A DNA stretch of 55,516 bases from positions 1 through 55,516 of IMG/VR virus record IMGVR_UViG_3300035703_000121; one strand, given 5' to 3'. Every line of letters starts with the position of its first letter. Within the stretch, counting starts at the first letter, position 1. A program made the translations under genes and the position numbers. Below, in pieces: positions 8,065-16,294 of this stretch. This DNA comes from a virus. The notes under the pieces are model-generated. The model was not told the origin of the DNA. It ran no database searches and saw only the letters and a list, made by a program, of their open reading frames with translations.

Positions 8065-9216
8065 CTATTTTTGAAATGGTACGTTTGTTAACTGCTTTCC
8101 ATTGTTCCAAATGGCATATCTTCCTTTCTCGTCTTGTTTGATTTTCATGGTTTCTATCCTACCGAAGAAATTGAAGTTGCCACCCAAATCAACAATCCAA
8201 GCACTCTCTTTCTTTGGAGAAATTCTCATAGCTCTACCAACTATTTGATAGTATAGCGACAAAGACATTGTGCTTCTTGCAATTAAAACACACTCCAATT
8301 CTGGGTAATCAAAACCGGTAGTAAGAACCCCAACGTTTACCAGGCATTTTATCTTACCGTTTTTAAATTGAGAAAGGATTCTTTCGCGTTCTTCTTTCTT
8401 GGTCTCTCCGGTGAGTAAAGCAGATCCCGGTATATTTTTAACCACAATTTTTGCCTCATCAATCATTGAGCAAAAAACCAAAAGGTTTTTACGTTTCTGC
8501 AATAGTCTGTAGGCGTAATTGGTGATTTTTGCGGGCATATCTATTGATTTGTAGTATCTTCTAAGGGAAGCCTCTGAAAAGTCCGTTCCTGAGCTGTTTA
8601 ATTCAATTTTTGAACGGTCAACAACATTGAAAACGAAATACTCCAACTTTGAAAGATATCCGGCATTGAACAAAACATCGTTCTGAACATAGTAAAGAAC
8701 CTCATGAAACAATCTCGGGCGTGTTCGAGTAATAAACCTCAACTCAGAACCAAATGAAGTATTTGATAATCGATAAGGAGTAGCGGTAAGACCTAAAACT
8801 TTTGCTTTTGGAAATGTTTTGATCAGTTGCTCATACATTCCGCCTTGGGAGTTTACTAAGTGGCACTCGTCAATAAGAATGTTTTCCAATCCTTCAAATA
8901 AATGAAGCTTGTTAATAACACTTCCAATGGTGCAAAAAGTAACGCGGCTTACTTTTTTCTGTCCGGCAGAGGCGCTGTAAATGGAAGCATGAAACCCATA
9001 AGAAATGTACTTTGCAAAATTCTGTTCAAGAATTTCTTTTGATGGCTGAAGAATCATTGTTTTACCACTCAATGGCGCGACTAAGTTTGCAATGACAATA
9101 CTCTTACCGGCACCGGTCGGAAGTATTTCAATGGCATTTTTGTTAGTGGAACCGGTGAAGTATTTTACACCGGCATCCACAGCCTCTTGTTGATATGGTC
9201 GTAGCTGAAAAGCCAT
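8065..9216 (-). CDS. DEAD/DEAH-box (SF2) DNA helicase
   Basis: 383 residues with both RecA-like domains. Walker A is LPTGAGKSIVIAN near 34-46, Walker B IDECHL near 115, motif III LGLTATPYR near 140. In the second domain the segment LVNVGVLTTGFDYPEL near 290 and the motif VI IVGRAMRISP near 325 are clear. It resembles compact phage helicases of the UvsW/RecQ-like or restriction-subunit fold. It could unwind or remodel branched DNA for replication restart or recombination. No nuclease is fused. It is packed between a DUF1376 gene and a hypothetical gene. Confidence 0.88.
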   Translation of the reverse strand: MAFQLRPYQQEAVDAGVKYFTGSTNKNAIEILPTGAGKSIVIANLVAPLSGKTMILQPSKEILEQNFAKYISYGFHASIYSASAGQKKVSRVTFCTIGSVINKLHLFEGLENILIDECHLVNSQGGMYEQLIKTFPKAKVLGLTATPYRLSNTSFGSELRFITRTRPRLFHEVLYYVQNDVLFNAGYLSKLEYFVFNVVDRSKIELNSSGTDFSEASLRRYYKSIDMPAKITNYAYRLLQKRKNLLVFCSMIDEAKIVVKNIPGSALLTGETKKEERERILSQFKNGKIKCLVNVGVLTTGFDYPELECVLIARSTMSLSLYYQIVGRAMRISPKKESAWIVDLGGNFNFFGRIETMKIKQDEKGRYAIWNNGKQLTNVPFQK

Positions 9217-9217
9217 T

Positions 9218-9850
9218 TTATTCTTCCTCTTCTTCGTCAGTTCCTACTTTAGCTCCGGCCAAGTCCATGTTGTCTTCTTCTTCAAAAGTCATTACGGACT
9301 GTTCAAATTGAGGCGCTAATTTCCCATCCATATACTGCTCAACTTCTGAAATAGCAGCATAAATTCTTTGGGTCAATTCTTCGATGTAGAGATAAGTGGC
9401 TCCCTCAAGTTTTATTTTTGGAGTTTCAAATGAGATACTTCCATAAGTAACTTGTTTGTGGCCAACTAAAATCACCGATTTGTTTTCTTCAACACCGGTA
9501 ATTTTAAAACCGGAAACAGAATACAAATTCAATAAGTCCTCGGCTTCAAGTTCTGAAAGAGGTGTTTGGTTGTTGGCATCTTTAAAAGCTCCATCAATGT
9601 GAGCCAAAAAGACGTTTAAATCTTCGAATTTCTGTAGCATATCATCGTGTACAACATGCACGCCTTTTCGGCTTATGATATCGCCTTTGGTTTTACCATC
9701 AAGTAACTCATAAGAGTAGTTACACATTTGGTCGCGAAGAGCAGCACCTTTGATCTCAAGTTTTTTGTCTGAGATAAGGTCTTGTGCGTTTTCACGCACT
9801 TTCATTTTTTTTAGTAACTTGTCGGGGTTAATTTCAATTGCTTTTGTCAT
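9218..9850 (-). CDS. Hypothetical early phage protein
   Basis: 210 residues with an acidic C-terminus (GTDEEEEE). No enzymatic motif is apparent. The context between the SF2 helicase (2-nt gap) and a winged-helix-like gene (8-nt gap) suggests a DNA metabolism role. An acidic tail is common in single-stranded DNA-binding proteins, but the rest does not show an OB-fold pattern I can defend, so I leave it unassigned. Confidence 0.6.
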   Translation of the reverse strand: MTKAIEINPDKLLKKMKVRENAQDLISDKKLEIKGAALRDQMCNYSYELLDGKTKGDIISRKGVHVVHDDMLQKFEDLNVFLAHIDGAFKDANNQTPLSELEAEDLLNLYSVSGFKITGVEENKSVILVGHKQVTYGSISFETPKIKLEGATYLYIEELTQRIYAAISEVEQYMDGKLAPQFEQSVMTFEEEDNMDLAGAKVGTDEEEEE

Positions 9851-9858
9851 TGTTTAAA

Positions 9859-10176
9859 TTAATTTGGTTTAACGTTTATAAAATATTCTTTGTACTTCCC
9901 TTCTTTGGTTTCTTTTTGTACCGGCACACCGTAGATATCTATCAAATCTTTCACACGTCGTCGTAAATCGCCGATTCCGTATTCGACTAAGGCTTTTGTA
10001 GTGGTAAGCCTTTCGCCTCGTAAAAACGCCTCATAAACGATTTTACACTGTTTGGTAAAATGCTCGATGTTTCCATCAAATATTCTTTGGCTTTCAATGT
10101 TGTTTTCATTGTGAACCAATGGCGCTGAAAGGTCAATGGGCGCGTTAAAATCGATTTGTAGTTGTGGTGTGCTCAT
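9859..10176 (-). CDS. Small winged-helix-like protein
   Basis: 105 residues. The segment CKIVYEAFLRGERLTTTKAL, then YGIGDLRRRVKDLIDIYGVP and YKEYFI, fits a helix-turn-helix followed by a beta wing. Similar short proteins are frequent in early operons of Bacteroidota phages. It probably binds DNA; its targets are unknown. It overlaps the NinB-like gene by 4 nt. Confidence 0.6.
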   Translation of the reverse strand: MSTPQLQIDFNAPIDLSAPLVHNENNIESQRIFDGNIEHFTKQCKIVYEAFLRGERLTTTKALVEYGIGDLRRRVKDLIDIYGVPVQKETKEGKYKEYFINVKPN

Positions 10177-10613
10177 AAATACTGTTCGTTATTTTTCAAT
10201 TGCACTTCTATTTCTTGGAGCGCAGCCAAGTCTGTTGGTTCCGGAAGATAAATCCCGGCTTGTTTTGATGCGTAATCTCTAAACTTGTCAATTACATAAG
10301 TGGTTTGGTCTTTATCGATATTGGCGAAGCTTTTATAAGCATCCCTTACCTCTCCGGTTTTCTCATTTGCTCTTTCATATCTAAACACTTCCGGACAAAT
10401 GATTTTCTTAATCATTTCTTGCTTTACATACTCGAAGTCCTCTCCGTATTCCCAAGCAAACCACCCAACAATCAAGTGGAAATAGCTATTTTGATTGACA
10501 GACTTTTTTTGGGATATTCTTTTCAATTCAAACGGCTGACCTTTTGCGATGAAGTGTTTGATCTTTTCAATAGCTCGCTGGATGTCGATTGGCTTTTGTG
10601 GGTTGTAAACCAT
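10173..10613 (-). CDS. ninB: NinB-like recombination mediator
   Basis: 146 residues, the usual NinB/Orf size. The motif ISQKKSVNQNSYFHLIVGWF near 39-58 corresponds to the conserved R/K-S-xx-QN-x-Y(F)-HL region, followed by EYVKQEMIKKIICPEVF and a C-terminal TYVIDKFRDYASKQAGIYLP. Lambda NinB (Orf) binds ssDNA/SSB and helps load RecT/Red-type annealases. A RecT gene lies in the same operon, which supports the call. Confidence 0.75.
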   Translation of the reverse strand: MVYNPQKPIDIQRAIEKIKHFIAKGQPFELKRISQKKSVNQNSYFHLIVGWFAWEYGEDFEYVKQEMIKKIICPEVFRYERANEKTGEVRDAYKSFANIDKDQTTYVIDKFRDYASKQAGIYLPEPTDLAALQEIEVQLKNNEQYL

Positions 10614-10616
10614 TGG

Positions 10617-10805
10617 TTAAAAATTTGTTTCAGGAAACTTTTCTTGTAGCAACCACAAAGGCGCTTTTAATTCTTCTTTGGTGGCATCAAATTCAACTAA
10701 GCTTTTAGGAAAGTAAACTTTGTCGCCCTCGCAGTCTAAATACCAACTCTTTTCAGTCTGACTAATTAGTGTGGCTTCGATGGTGTAGATGTCGTTACGG
10801 TTCAT
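10617..10805 (-). CDS. Hypothetical small protein
   Basis: 62 residues, beta-rich by composition (YTIEATLISQTEKSWYLDCE), no recognised domain. Its start overlaps the 3' end of the upstream gene by 11 nt, and 3 nt separate it from ninB, so it is part of the same operon. Confidence 0.55.
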   Translation of the reverse strand: MNRNDIYTIEATLISQTEKSWYLDCEGDKVYFPKSLVEFDATKEELKAPLWLLQEKFPETNF

Positions 10806-11121
10806 AGTCCGGATAAACTTGTTTTATTGCATCAACAGCTATCTGTTTGGCGCATTCTAAATTTTCTTTAGCGTTTTTTACTCCTACTATTTCGCCTGTA
10901 GCTATACTTTGCAAGGCATTCAATAACTTTGGGGCTGCAGCTATGATATTTGCTGCTTTTTCATTTGCTACACTTTCACAAACTAAATAACCACCATAAT
11001 ATTCAATATCAGAATCTTGACTTTCCTTTGGATTTAAAGGGCTTGGGAAATTTGTGTTTATCTGTTTAGTGTCGGAAACAACTGTTGATTTATAATTTCC
11101 GACTTTCCAATTTTCTTTCAT
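10795..11121 (-). CDS. Hypothetical phage protein with AAAPKLLNAL motif
   Basis: 108 residues. It carries YYGGYLVCESVANEKAANII then AAAPKLLNALQSI, the AAP(x)LLxAL helix seen in many small phage early proteins of unknown role. No catalytic residues are evident. It follows the MBL-fold gene by 2 nt. Confidence 0.6.
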   Translation of the reverse strand: MKENWKVGNYKSTVVSDTKQINTNFPSPLNPKESQDSDIEYYGGYLVCESVANEKAANIIAAAPKLLNALQSIATGEIVGVKNAKENLECAKQIAVDAIKQVYPDYEP

Positions 11122-11123
11122 AC

Positions 11124-11861
11124 TTAAAAAGGTGTTTTATTAAAATCGATTTCCATTCCGTTAACCGCAGCGCAAACATTTTTACCGGTGAGTTCGTAAA
11201 CTTCATCAACAAATTGCTTTTCGTTTGAATTGGTGTCCGATAAGTGAATCAGTACGATGTTGTTAACTGCTGACAAGTCATTTGCTGACAACATTTCCTT
11301 GCAGTTTTCGAGTGAAAAGTGACTTCTTAAAATTCGGTTTCTCAAAAACTCTTTGTCGCTGTCCGGTCCGTATTTCTTATCAATGATTGCCTTTGAATAG
11401 TTGGCCTCGATAAGAATGTTGTTTAGTCCGGGAAAAGTGTACTTGCAGTAGTAAGTGTCGGTAAGAAACAAAACCTTACCACAGTCGCGGTGCTCAATCA
11501 AAAACCCCATACAAGGCACATCATGCTTAACGCTGAAAGGCATCACTTTGAACCCACCTAAATGGTGAACGGCTTTCTCTCGCAATTGGATAGCGTTATG
11601 ATTTACAAAAGTGCTTGTGGCGACTAATGTTTCGGCTGATGCGTAGGTTGTAATTCCTAATGCCATTACGTCTTTGATTGACTTTGCGTGGTCACCGTGG
11701 GAATGCGAAACAATACAACCAACTACTTTTGAGTAATCAAAGTTCAAGGCTTTCTTGATTTCTTTGATGTTTACTCCGGCTTCGATTAGGAGAGCTTCAT
11801 CCCCATTGCTGAGGATGTAAGCATTTCCAATACTGCCCGTACTAATTACTTTCAGTCTCAC
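11124..11861 (-). CDS. MBL-fold metallo-hydrolase (WalJ/YycJ-like)
   Basis: 245 residues. The metal-binding HxHxDH is present as VSHSHGDHAK near 52-61. Further ligands are the Asp in FLTDTYYCKY near 132, SHFSLENC near 180, and the His in IVLIHLSDTNSNE near 208, the arrangement of the YycJ/WalJ branch. These are predicted single-strand exonucleases or phosphodiesterases. In phages they sit near recombination genes, as here directly after recT (2-nt gap). Substrate unproven. Confidence 0.84.
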   Translation of the reverse strand: MRLKVISTGSIGNAYILSNGDEALLIEAGVNIKEIKKALNFDYSKVVGCIVSHSHGDHAKSIKDVMALGITTYASAETLVATSTFVNHNAIQLREKAVHHLGGFKVMPFSVKHDVPCMGFLIEHRDCGKVLFLTDTYYCKYTFPGLNNILIEANYSKAIIDKKYGPDSDKEFLRNRILRSHFSLENCKEMLSANDLSAVNNIVLIHLSDTNSNEKQFVDEVYELTGKNVCAAVNGMEIDFNKTPF

Positions 11862-11863
11862 GT

Positions 11864-12763
11864 TTAGAAATTAGGTTGTGCGGGCGTTTCTTCTGATTGT
11901 TTTTCGGCAGCAGCGGCCGTCGCTTCACTTGTGGTATTTGATGGTGAATTTTTTACTTCTTCAAAGTCGATTTCTTCTGATGCTTTTTCAAAGTATAAAG
12001 TTTCTTTGTTGGCTTCGGTTTTGATTTCGTGCGCTACGTTTTCGGCTGTAACGTCGATTACTTTATCCTCTTCCAATGGATCATACAATACAGAATCGTC
12101 GGAACTACTGATAAGTAATTTACAAGCTCTGTTGATTACGGTTTTGATTGCCATTTGGTCAGCAAAGTTTTTGTGTGCTGGAGAATTACCTTTGCTCCCG
12201 CCTTGTCCCCAAGCCATTCTGATTTGGTTAATGTTCATTACCTCAACATCAACATCGCCATTGTTTAACTCATAAACTGCGTAAGCACCAACTATCTCAT
12301 TGGTTCCGATACTTTCTAGGGTTTGAGTGTGTTTCAAAACCTTTCTTCTTCCGGTTGTAGAGTCAACCTCAAACTCAAATACATCGCCTTTGAAAATTGC
12401 ATTCCCTTTGATGGATTTTAAGTTTCCGTATCTCTTAGCGGTTACGATATTTCCGGCATAAGAAATTGAGCACTCCAATTTGTTTCCATAAGGAATGAAG
12501 TAACATTGTTTTTTTATTGGAGAAACTCCATAAACAACCATCTTTAAAAGCGCTTCGGCAACTGAGCCTTTATCACATTTTTCAAGGATGTTGTTTTTAG
12601 GATCAGACAAAATGATGTAAGCCGATTTCAATGCATTTTCTGCGTTGTAATCTTTTGGCAGAGTCAACTCTCCCGATTTTTGGAAAGCATCGATTTTAGC
12701 CAATACTTGTGTTGAAATGTCTTTTTTGATTTCCGCTACAGCGGTGGTGTTTTGTGCACTCAT
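11864..12763 (-). CDS. recT: RecT-family single-strand annealing protein
   Basis: 299 residues. RecT features are LKSAYIILSDPKNNILEKCD near 50-68, SVAEALLKMVVYGVSPIKKQ near 70-90 with CYFIPYGNKLECSISYAGNI right after, and GNSPAHKNFADQMAIKTVIN near 195-215. The C-terminal 50 residues are acidic and low complexity. It pairs complementary ssDNA during phage recombination. No RecE exonuclease is next to it; the SbcC-like ATPase and MBL hydrolase in the same operon could supply the nuclease side, which is inference. Confidence 0.9.
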   Translation of the reverse strand: MSAQNTTAVAEIKKDISTQVLAKIDAFQKSGELTLPKDYNAENALKSAYIILSDPKNNILEKCDKGSVAEALLKMVVYGVSPIKKQCYFIPYGNKLECSISYAGNIVTAKRYGNLKSIKGNAIFKGDVFEFEVDSTTGRRKVLKHTQTLESIGTNEIVGAYAVYELNNGDVDVEVMNINQIRMAWGQGGSKGNSPAHKNFADQMAIKTVINRACKLLISSSDDSVLYDPLEEDKVIDVTAENVAHEIKTEANKETLYFEKASEEIDFEEVKNSPSNTTSEATAAAAEKQSEETPAQPNF

Positions 12764-12767
12764 TTTT

Positions 12768-12986
12768 TCAAATATTAATTGTTAACTGATTTTCTTGTTT
12801 TGGTAATTCTGCGGCTTTACTGCATTTTATTTCAAGGATTTCAAAACCGTATTTTTCCATTTCTTTGGCTGTATTCTGATTGTGTTGGCAGTTGGCCGTA
12901 CAATCAAATGAGCCTATTTTAACTCCGATGTTTACCGGGCATTTCTGCGTGAGCATTCCATCGGAGTCTCTGATTACTTTGTACAT
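12768..12986 (-). CDS. Small cysteine-containing protein, unknown
   Basis: 72 residues with Cys at about 16, 29, 33 and 54 and one His (FDCTANCQHNQNT). This may be a zinc site. It overlaps the SbcC-like gene by one base and precedes recT by 4 nt. No family recognised. Confidence 0.55.
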   Translation of the reverse strand: MYKVIRDSDGMLTQKCPVNIGVKIGSFDCTANCQHNQNTAKEMEKYGFEILEIKCSKAAELPKQENQLTINI

Positions 12987-15016
12987 TACGCTGCTAATTC
13001 TTTGGTTTTAACCTCCAATTGCTTGTGCATTTCAGATACTACCAATCGAACCAACTGACTGTCGGTATCAATTAGCGTATGAACGCTCTCGGCATTGTCG
13101 ATGAATATCGGAGCTGATACTCCGTAGAATTCGCAAAGCGTGTTGATGATATCCAATCCGGCATTTATTCTCGAAGCGGTGTTTAAATCGGAGAAAGGCA
13201 CTCCGTTAACCATGGCCACGCAAGTTTCACGAAGTCCGCCGTTGATTTGTTCTTCAAACATTTTGAAGTTTACCATTTTGAACTTATCGTTGATAGCAGA
13301 CTCCAATCGGTCTATTTTGTCTTTGATGAAGTTCTCAATTGTGAATTGGATTTTCTCTACATCAACGATTTGTTGGCCAAGTGTTCTTTCCTCGTCTTTC
13401 AATTGTTCGATACGCTTGTCGGCAGCTTCAATTTGCGCTTTGGTTTGTAGTTTAGCTTTGATTGAATCAATCTCGATAACCAAGCCTTTTTTCTTCTCTA
13501 CAAGCTCCGTATTGTCAACGGTAGGTATTTCTACCAATTGACCTCTTAAAGTGGCTAATTCCTCTTTTTTGGCGGTGTAGGTAGCATGTAATGAAAGAAT
13601 GCTTTGGTAAACAGTTTCTTCTGATGGCAATTCTGTACCTGAAACACCGTTTAGGCTTTCTATTTCGGCTTTTATTTTCTCGATTTTACCTTCTGTAGTT
13701 TGAATGTAACCTTTGCCGTTTTCAATTCTTGTAGCTAATGTTGAAACCTCTGCTTCAATGTTGGTTTTTTGAGCCGATAAGTTTTGACCTTCCGATGTGA
13801 TTTCATTAAGCCTTTTGATTTTGTTGGCTTTGAAAGTGGCAAGCATTTCCGATTTTTTGCTCTCAACGTCTCCCGATTCAAACTCTCTTTTGCAGGTTGG
13901 GCAATGGAAATCGTTATCGTTAAATGTCAATTCTTTGGCATTTTCAGCATTCCATTCATTACGCTTTGCTACTATCTTTTCCTCGATACCTTTGATTTCA
14001 TATTCTAAACCTGATTTCTTTTGCTCCAGCGTTAGAACAGTGTTTTTATATGAATTCAATTCGCCTTGCTCTTCCGATAAAGTTCTTGTTAACTTATCCA
14101 AAGCCGAAGTGTCCGGAGTAAGTCTTTGTTTGGCTTCACTACGAGCTGATGATTCAATGTTTTGGATTTCAACTTCAAGATTGTTGATGTTGATTCTCAA
14201 TCCTTTTTGCTCGTCTAATTTAGCCTCGAAAGCTTTGTTGGCATCAGCCAATTGTCCTTCAACTGCTTCAAGTTGTTTTTGGTAGCCTTCAAGCTCGATT
14301 TCTAATACTCGGAAGTCTTGGGCTTCGGGTTTGCTTTTGCTTACCTCATCAATTCTCGTTGGGATTGCTTTTAAATCCTCTTTGGCTTTCTTAACGGATG
14401 CCAAGATTTGAGCTTTGTAATCTTCAAGAGTTTTGCCTTGGGTTAAATTGGTAAGAAGTGATTCATAGGCAGGATTTCCGGCAGCAATATCGGCATCGGA
14501 AACTTCGCCGGTGATTTGAGTAAGAAGTGATCTTCTTAGCTTCCAATCGATGTTGTTAAAGTAAGTTGGAGAAGTAATCATTTTGAAAACTTGCTCGTCA
14601 AGGATAGCGCTTACTTTTTTATTGAACTCGGTTACGTTTACCGGAACATCATTCCAGTATAAATCGGTTACGTTTCCGGAAAATTCAGCTTCCAAAGAAC
14701 CTCTTTTCTTAACCCAGTTCTCTTTTAGGATTCTGCGCATAGTAACGGTGTCACCATCGATTTGATATACAGCCGAAACTTCGTGCTCTATCATCGGGAT
14801 AGCTTTCCCGAAAACATCAAGGGTTTTGATTTCAAAATCTTTTCGGTCAGAACTATCTTTCCCGAATAACAGCCAGTTTACTGCATCGGCTATTGTGGTC
14901 TTTCCGGTACCATTTGCACCATAAATATCTGTTTGGTTGTCAAAGTCGATATGTAGCGATTTGATTCCTTTAAAACTCGAAAGAGTTAAACTCTTAATTG
15001 TGATTACTTTTTTCAT
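12986..15016 (-). CDS. SbcC/Rad50-like SMC-type ATPase
   Basis: 676 residues. Walker A, YGANGTGKTTIADAV near 32-46, is followed by LLFGKDSSDRKDFEIK, typical of SbcC/Rad50 and phage T4 gp46 relatives. Long heptad coiled coils occupy roughly 190-350 and 400-570. A zinc-hook CPTCKREF lies near 370 between them, and the C-terminal lobe shows SRINAGLDIINTLCEFYGVS and the Walker B-like PIFIDNAES near 635. It should dimerise through the hook and gate a nuclease in end processing. The Mre11/SbcD partner is not seen in this window. It is the largest gene of early operon A. Confidence 0.86.
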   Translation of the reverse strand: MKKVITIKSLTLSSFKGIKSLHIDFDNQTDIYGANGTGKTTIADAVNWLLFGKDSSDRKDFEIKTLDVFGKAIPMIEHEVSAVYQIDGDTVTMRRILKENWVKKRGSLEAEFSGNVTDLYWNDVPVNVTEFNKKVSAILDEQVFKMITSPTYFNNIDWKLRRSLLTQITGEVSDADIAAGNPAYESLLTNLTQGKTLEDYKAQILASVKKAKEDLKAIPTRIDEVSKSKPEAQDFRVLEIELEGYQKQLEAVEGQLADANKAFEAKLDEQKGLRININNLEVEIQNIESSARSEAKQRLTPDTSALDKLTRTLSEEQGELNSYKNTVLTLEQKKSGLEYEIKGIEEKIVAKRNEWNAENAKELTFNDNDFHCPTCKREFESGDVESKKSEMLATFKANKIKRLNEITSEGQNLSAQKTNIEAEVSTLATRIENGKGYIQTTEGKIEKIKAEIESLNGVSGTELPSEETVYQSILSLHATYTAKKEELATLRGQLVEIPTVDNTELVEKKKGLVIEIDSIKAKLQTKAQIEAADKRIEQLKDEERTLGQQIVDVEKIQFTIENFIKDKIDRLESAINDKFKMVNFKMFEEQINGGLRETCVAMVNGVPFSDLNTASRINAGLDIINTLCEFYGVSAPIFIDNAESVHTLIDTDSQLVRLVVSEMHKQLEVKTKELAA

Positions 15017-15057
15017 AATTTTGAAATGATTTTTATTTAAACTTATTTTTAGGTTTT

Positions 15058-15089
15058 CCCACTGTTAGCGCAGTGGGTTTTTTATTTTT
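15058..15089 (+). terminator. Hairpin plus T-tract, plus-strand terminator in the leader of the SbcC-like gene
   Basis: Seven-bp stem CCCACTG/CAGTGGG with loop TTAGCG, followed on the plus strand by a T-rich run. All surrounding genes are on the minus strand, so on their mRNA the hairpin is in the leader, about 42 nt before the ATG at 15016 and preceded by an A-tract. It could stop antisense transcription or act as a leader structure. Confidence 0.55.
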
Positions 15090-15261
15090 CTGCTTCGTTC
15101 CAGTGTTCCCATTTTGAACATTCTCGTTCTTCCTCAGCATCGGTTGGTGAACATTGTTTCTCAAGAAGGTGTATCCACCACCACATGAATATCACCGTAA
15201 ACATTCCTATCAAAACCGCTATGCCTATGCACACTACAATTATTTCGATTACTTCTCTCAT
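15082..15261 (-). CDS. Small single-pass membrane protein
   Basis: 59 codons, ATG at 15261 to TAA at 15082. A strong hydrophobic segment, VIEIIVVCIGIAVLIGMFTV, followed by IFMWWW, spans residues 4-29, then a charged tail with EKQCSPTDAEEERECSKWEH. It is a predicted inner-membrane protein, unknown role. Three nt separate it from the next membrane gene upstream, so the two are likely co-translated. Confidence 0.6.
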   Translation of the reverse strand: MREVIEIIVVCIGIAVLIGMFTVIFMWWWIHLLEKQCSPTDAEEERECSKWEHWNEAEK

Positions 15262-15264
15262 GGC

Positions 15265-15411
15265 TTAGCTGATGTAAAGTTGATATCCGTAATACATTGC
15301 TCCGATTAAAGCTGCAATGGCTACCACCATTAGGAACTGAAGAAATCTGTCTCTTAGGAAGATTTTGTAAAAGGTTTCGTCCTCAAAATGATTGTTGTTT
15401 AAATTTCCCAT
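15265..15411 (-). CDS. Small membrane protein
   Basis: 48 codons, ATG at 15411, TAA at 15265. A charged N-terminus (MGNLNNNHFEDETFYKIF) is followed by a hydrophobic helix FLMVVAIAALIGAMYYGY. It has tight spacing with both neighbours (2-3 nt). Function unknown. Confidence 0.58.
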   Translation of the reverse strand: MGNLNNNHFEDETFYKIFLRDRFLQFLMVVAIAALIGAMYYGYQLYIS

Positions 15412-15413
15412 AA

Positions 15414-15641
15414 TTAAAGCCATTTAAAATCTGTTAATGAATAATCGTTTAGCATTTCATCAAGCTGTGGAACTTGATATTTGTAAGCTAGCTGAAGTAG
15501 CTCAAACGCTCTTTCTTCACACTCTGTTGCGTCAAATTCTTTACGGATAATTGAGCCTAATAAGTGGAGGCTTTTTTGGTCAGCAATTCCAGTATTTTGA
15601 AGTTTTGCTATTAATTCTCCTTTTTTGTGTAATTTTGCCAT
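15414..15641 (-). CDS. Hypothetical small early protein
   Basis: 75 residues, helical and charged, no recognised domain. The start ATG at 15641 lies about 44 nt after a leader hairpin (15685-15706). It is the first gene of a tightly packed group with the two small membrane proteins. Confidence 0.55.
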   Translation of the reverse strand: MAKLHKKGELIAKLQNTGIADQKSLHLLGSIIRKEFDATECEERAFELLQLAYKYQVPQLDEMLNDYSLTDFKWL

Positions 15642-15684
15642 GTTCTGTTTGATTATGCCTTGCTGGGCTGATTAAATTTTACTA

Positions 15685-15714
15685 ACCGATTGTTGCTGCA
15701 GTCGGTTTTTTTAT
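15685..15714 (+). terminator. Hairpin plus T-tract, plus-strand terminator in the leader of 15414-15641
   Basis: Stem ACCGATTG/CAGTCGGT (eight pairs, one G-T) with a six-base loop, then a T-run on the plus strand. Like the hairpin at 15058, it sits about 44 nt before a minus-strand start, with the A-tract on the 5' side of the mRNA hairpin. Confidence 0.52.
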
Positions 15715-15723
15715 TTTGTTCTG

Positions 15724-15951
15724 TTAGGCGCTCTTAGTTAGCGTGCCGATTAATTTTAGTTTTGCTTCTTCCGGAAGAACGTTGTCGCCCTTTCGGGTGC
15801 GCCTTGGAGTAGTTCCCAACATCGCCAAGGCGCGTTTTGCTTCACTTTCGATTCGTGTAGCGTTTGCTATTATTTGGTTTCCGCAAGATTTTAAAACCTT
15901 CGCTTCTTCCAATTGTGATTTATGAAATGCTATTTGCTGTTTGCGGTTCAT
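15724..15951 (-). CDS. Hypothetical small early protein
   Basis: 75 residues: a helical N-terminus (QQIAFHKSQLEEAKVLKSC) and a basic turn TTPRRTRKGDN near 50-58. No domain recognised. It sits 2 nt after the Cro-like gene, second in the early operon, a position often used for anti-repressor or regulator genes. No direct evidence for that. Confidence 0.55.
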   Translation of the reverse strand: MNRKQQIAFHKSQLEEAKVLKSCGNQIIANATRIESEAKRALAMLGTTPRRTRKGDNVLPEEAKLKLIGTLTKSA

Positions 15952-15953
15952 AA

Positions 15954-16166
15954 TTATGCGGTTTGCGATTCTGCTTCAAAAATTTCTGCATCAGTCAGTC
16001 CAGTGCTTTTGTAGTAATTCACCGCAGCCATTTTTGTTAGGTTATCTGAATTTCTTTCTGCCAACTGTTGTACATTTCTTTCTGTAACTCCTAAAGCCAA
16101 AGCTGTACTTAATCGGAATTTCTTGTCAGTCAGCAGTTTTTCAATGATTAATGCACTTACTTTCAT
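15954..16166 (-). CDS. Cro-like DNA-binding regulator, first gene of early operon A
   Basis: 70 residues from the ATG at 16166. A longer frame to 16262 is open, but its first 32 residues run through the promoter/operator region, so I prefer the inner start. LSTALALGVTERNVQQLAER near 20-40 fits a helix-turn-helix. It is divergent from the LexA-type repressor with operator-like repeats between. It likely represses the lysogeny promoter or modulates early transcription, as Cro does. Confidence 0.62.
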   Translation of the reverse strand: MKVSALIIEKLLTDKKFRLSTALALGVTERNVQQLAERNSDNLTKMAAVNYYKSTGLTDAEIFEAESQTA

Positions 16167-16294
16167 TCTCTTTTTGTATTTTTGTTCGTATATATATGCA
16201 AATATACAAACAGTTTGCAAACAAAAAAATATTTTGAGAACTATTTTGGAAACTTTTTGCAAATAATTTTAAACTGCTTGAAAGTATTGAAGTT
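16167..16294. promoter_or_regulatory. Divergent promoter/operator region of phage A
   Basis: 128 bp between the Cro-like and repressor genes. It holds the 10-bp palindrome GTTTGCAAAC at 16213-16222 and a second TTTGCAAA core at 16256-16263, about 43 bp apart. These are likely operators. AT-rich boxes such as TATATATG flank them. Assignment to a specific protein is inference. Confidence 0.55.

Noticed and set aside
13797-14285. Long plus-strand ORF (162 codons) opposite the SbcC-like gene
   Set aside because: Typical antisense shadow of a coiled-coil gene: Ser/Leu-rich product with no domain or promoter.
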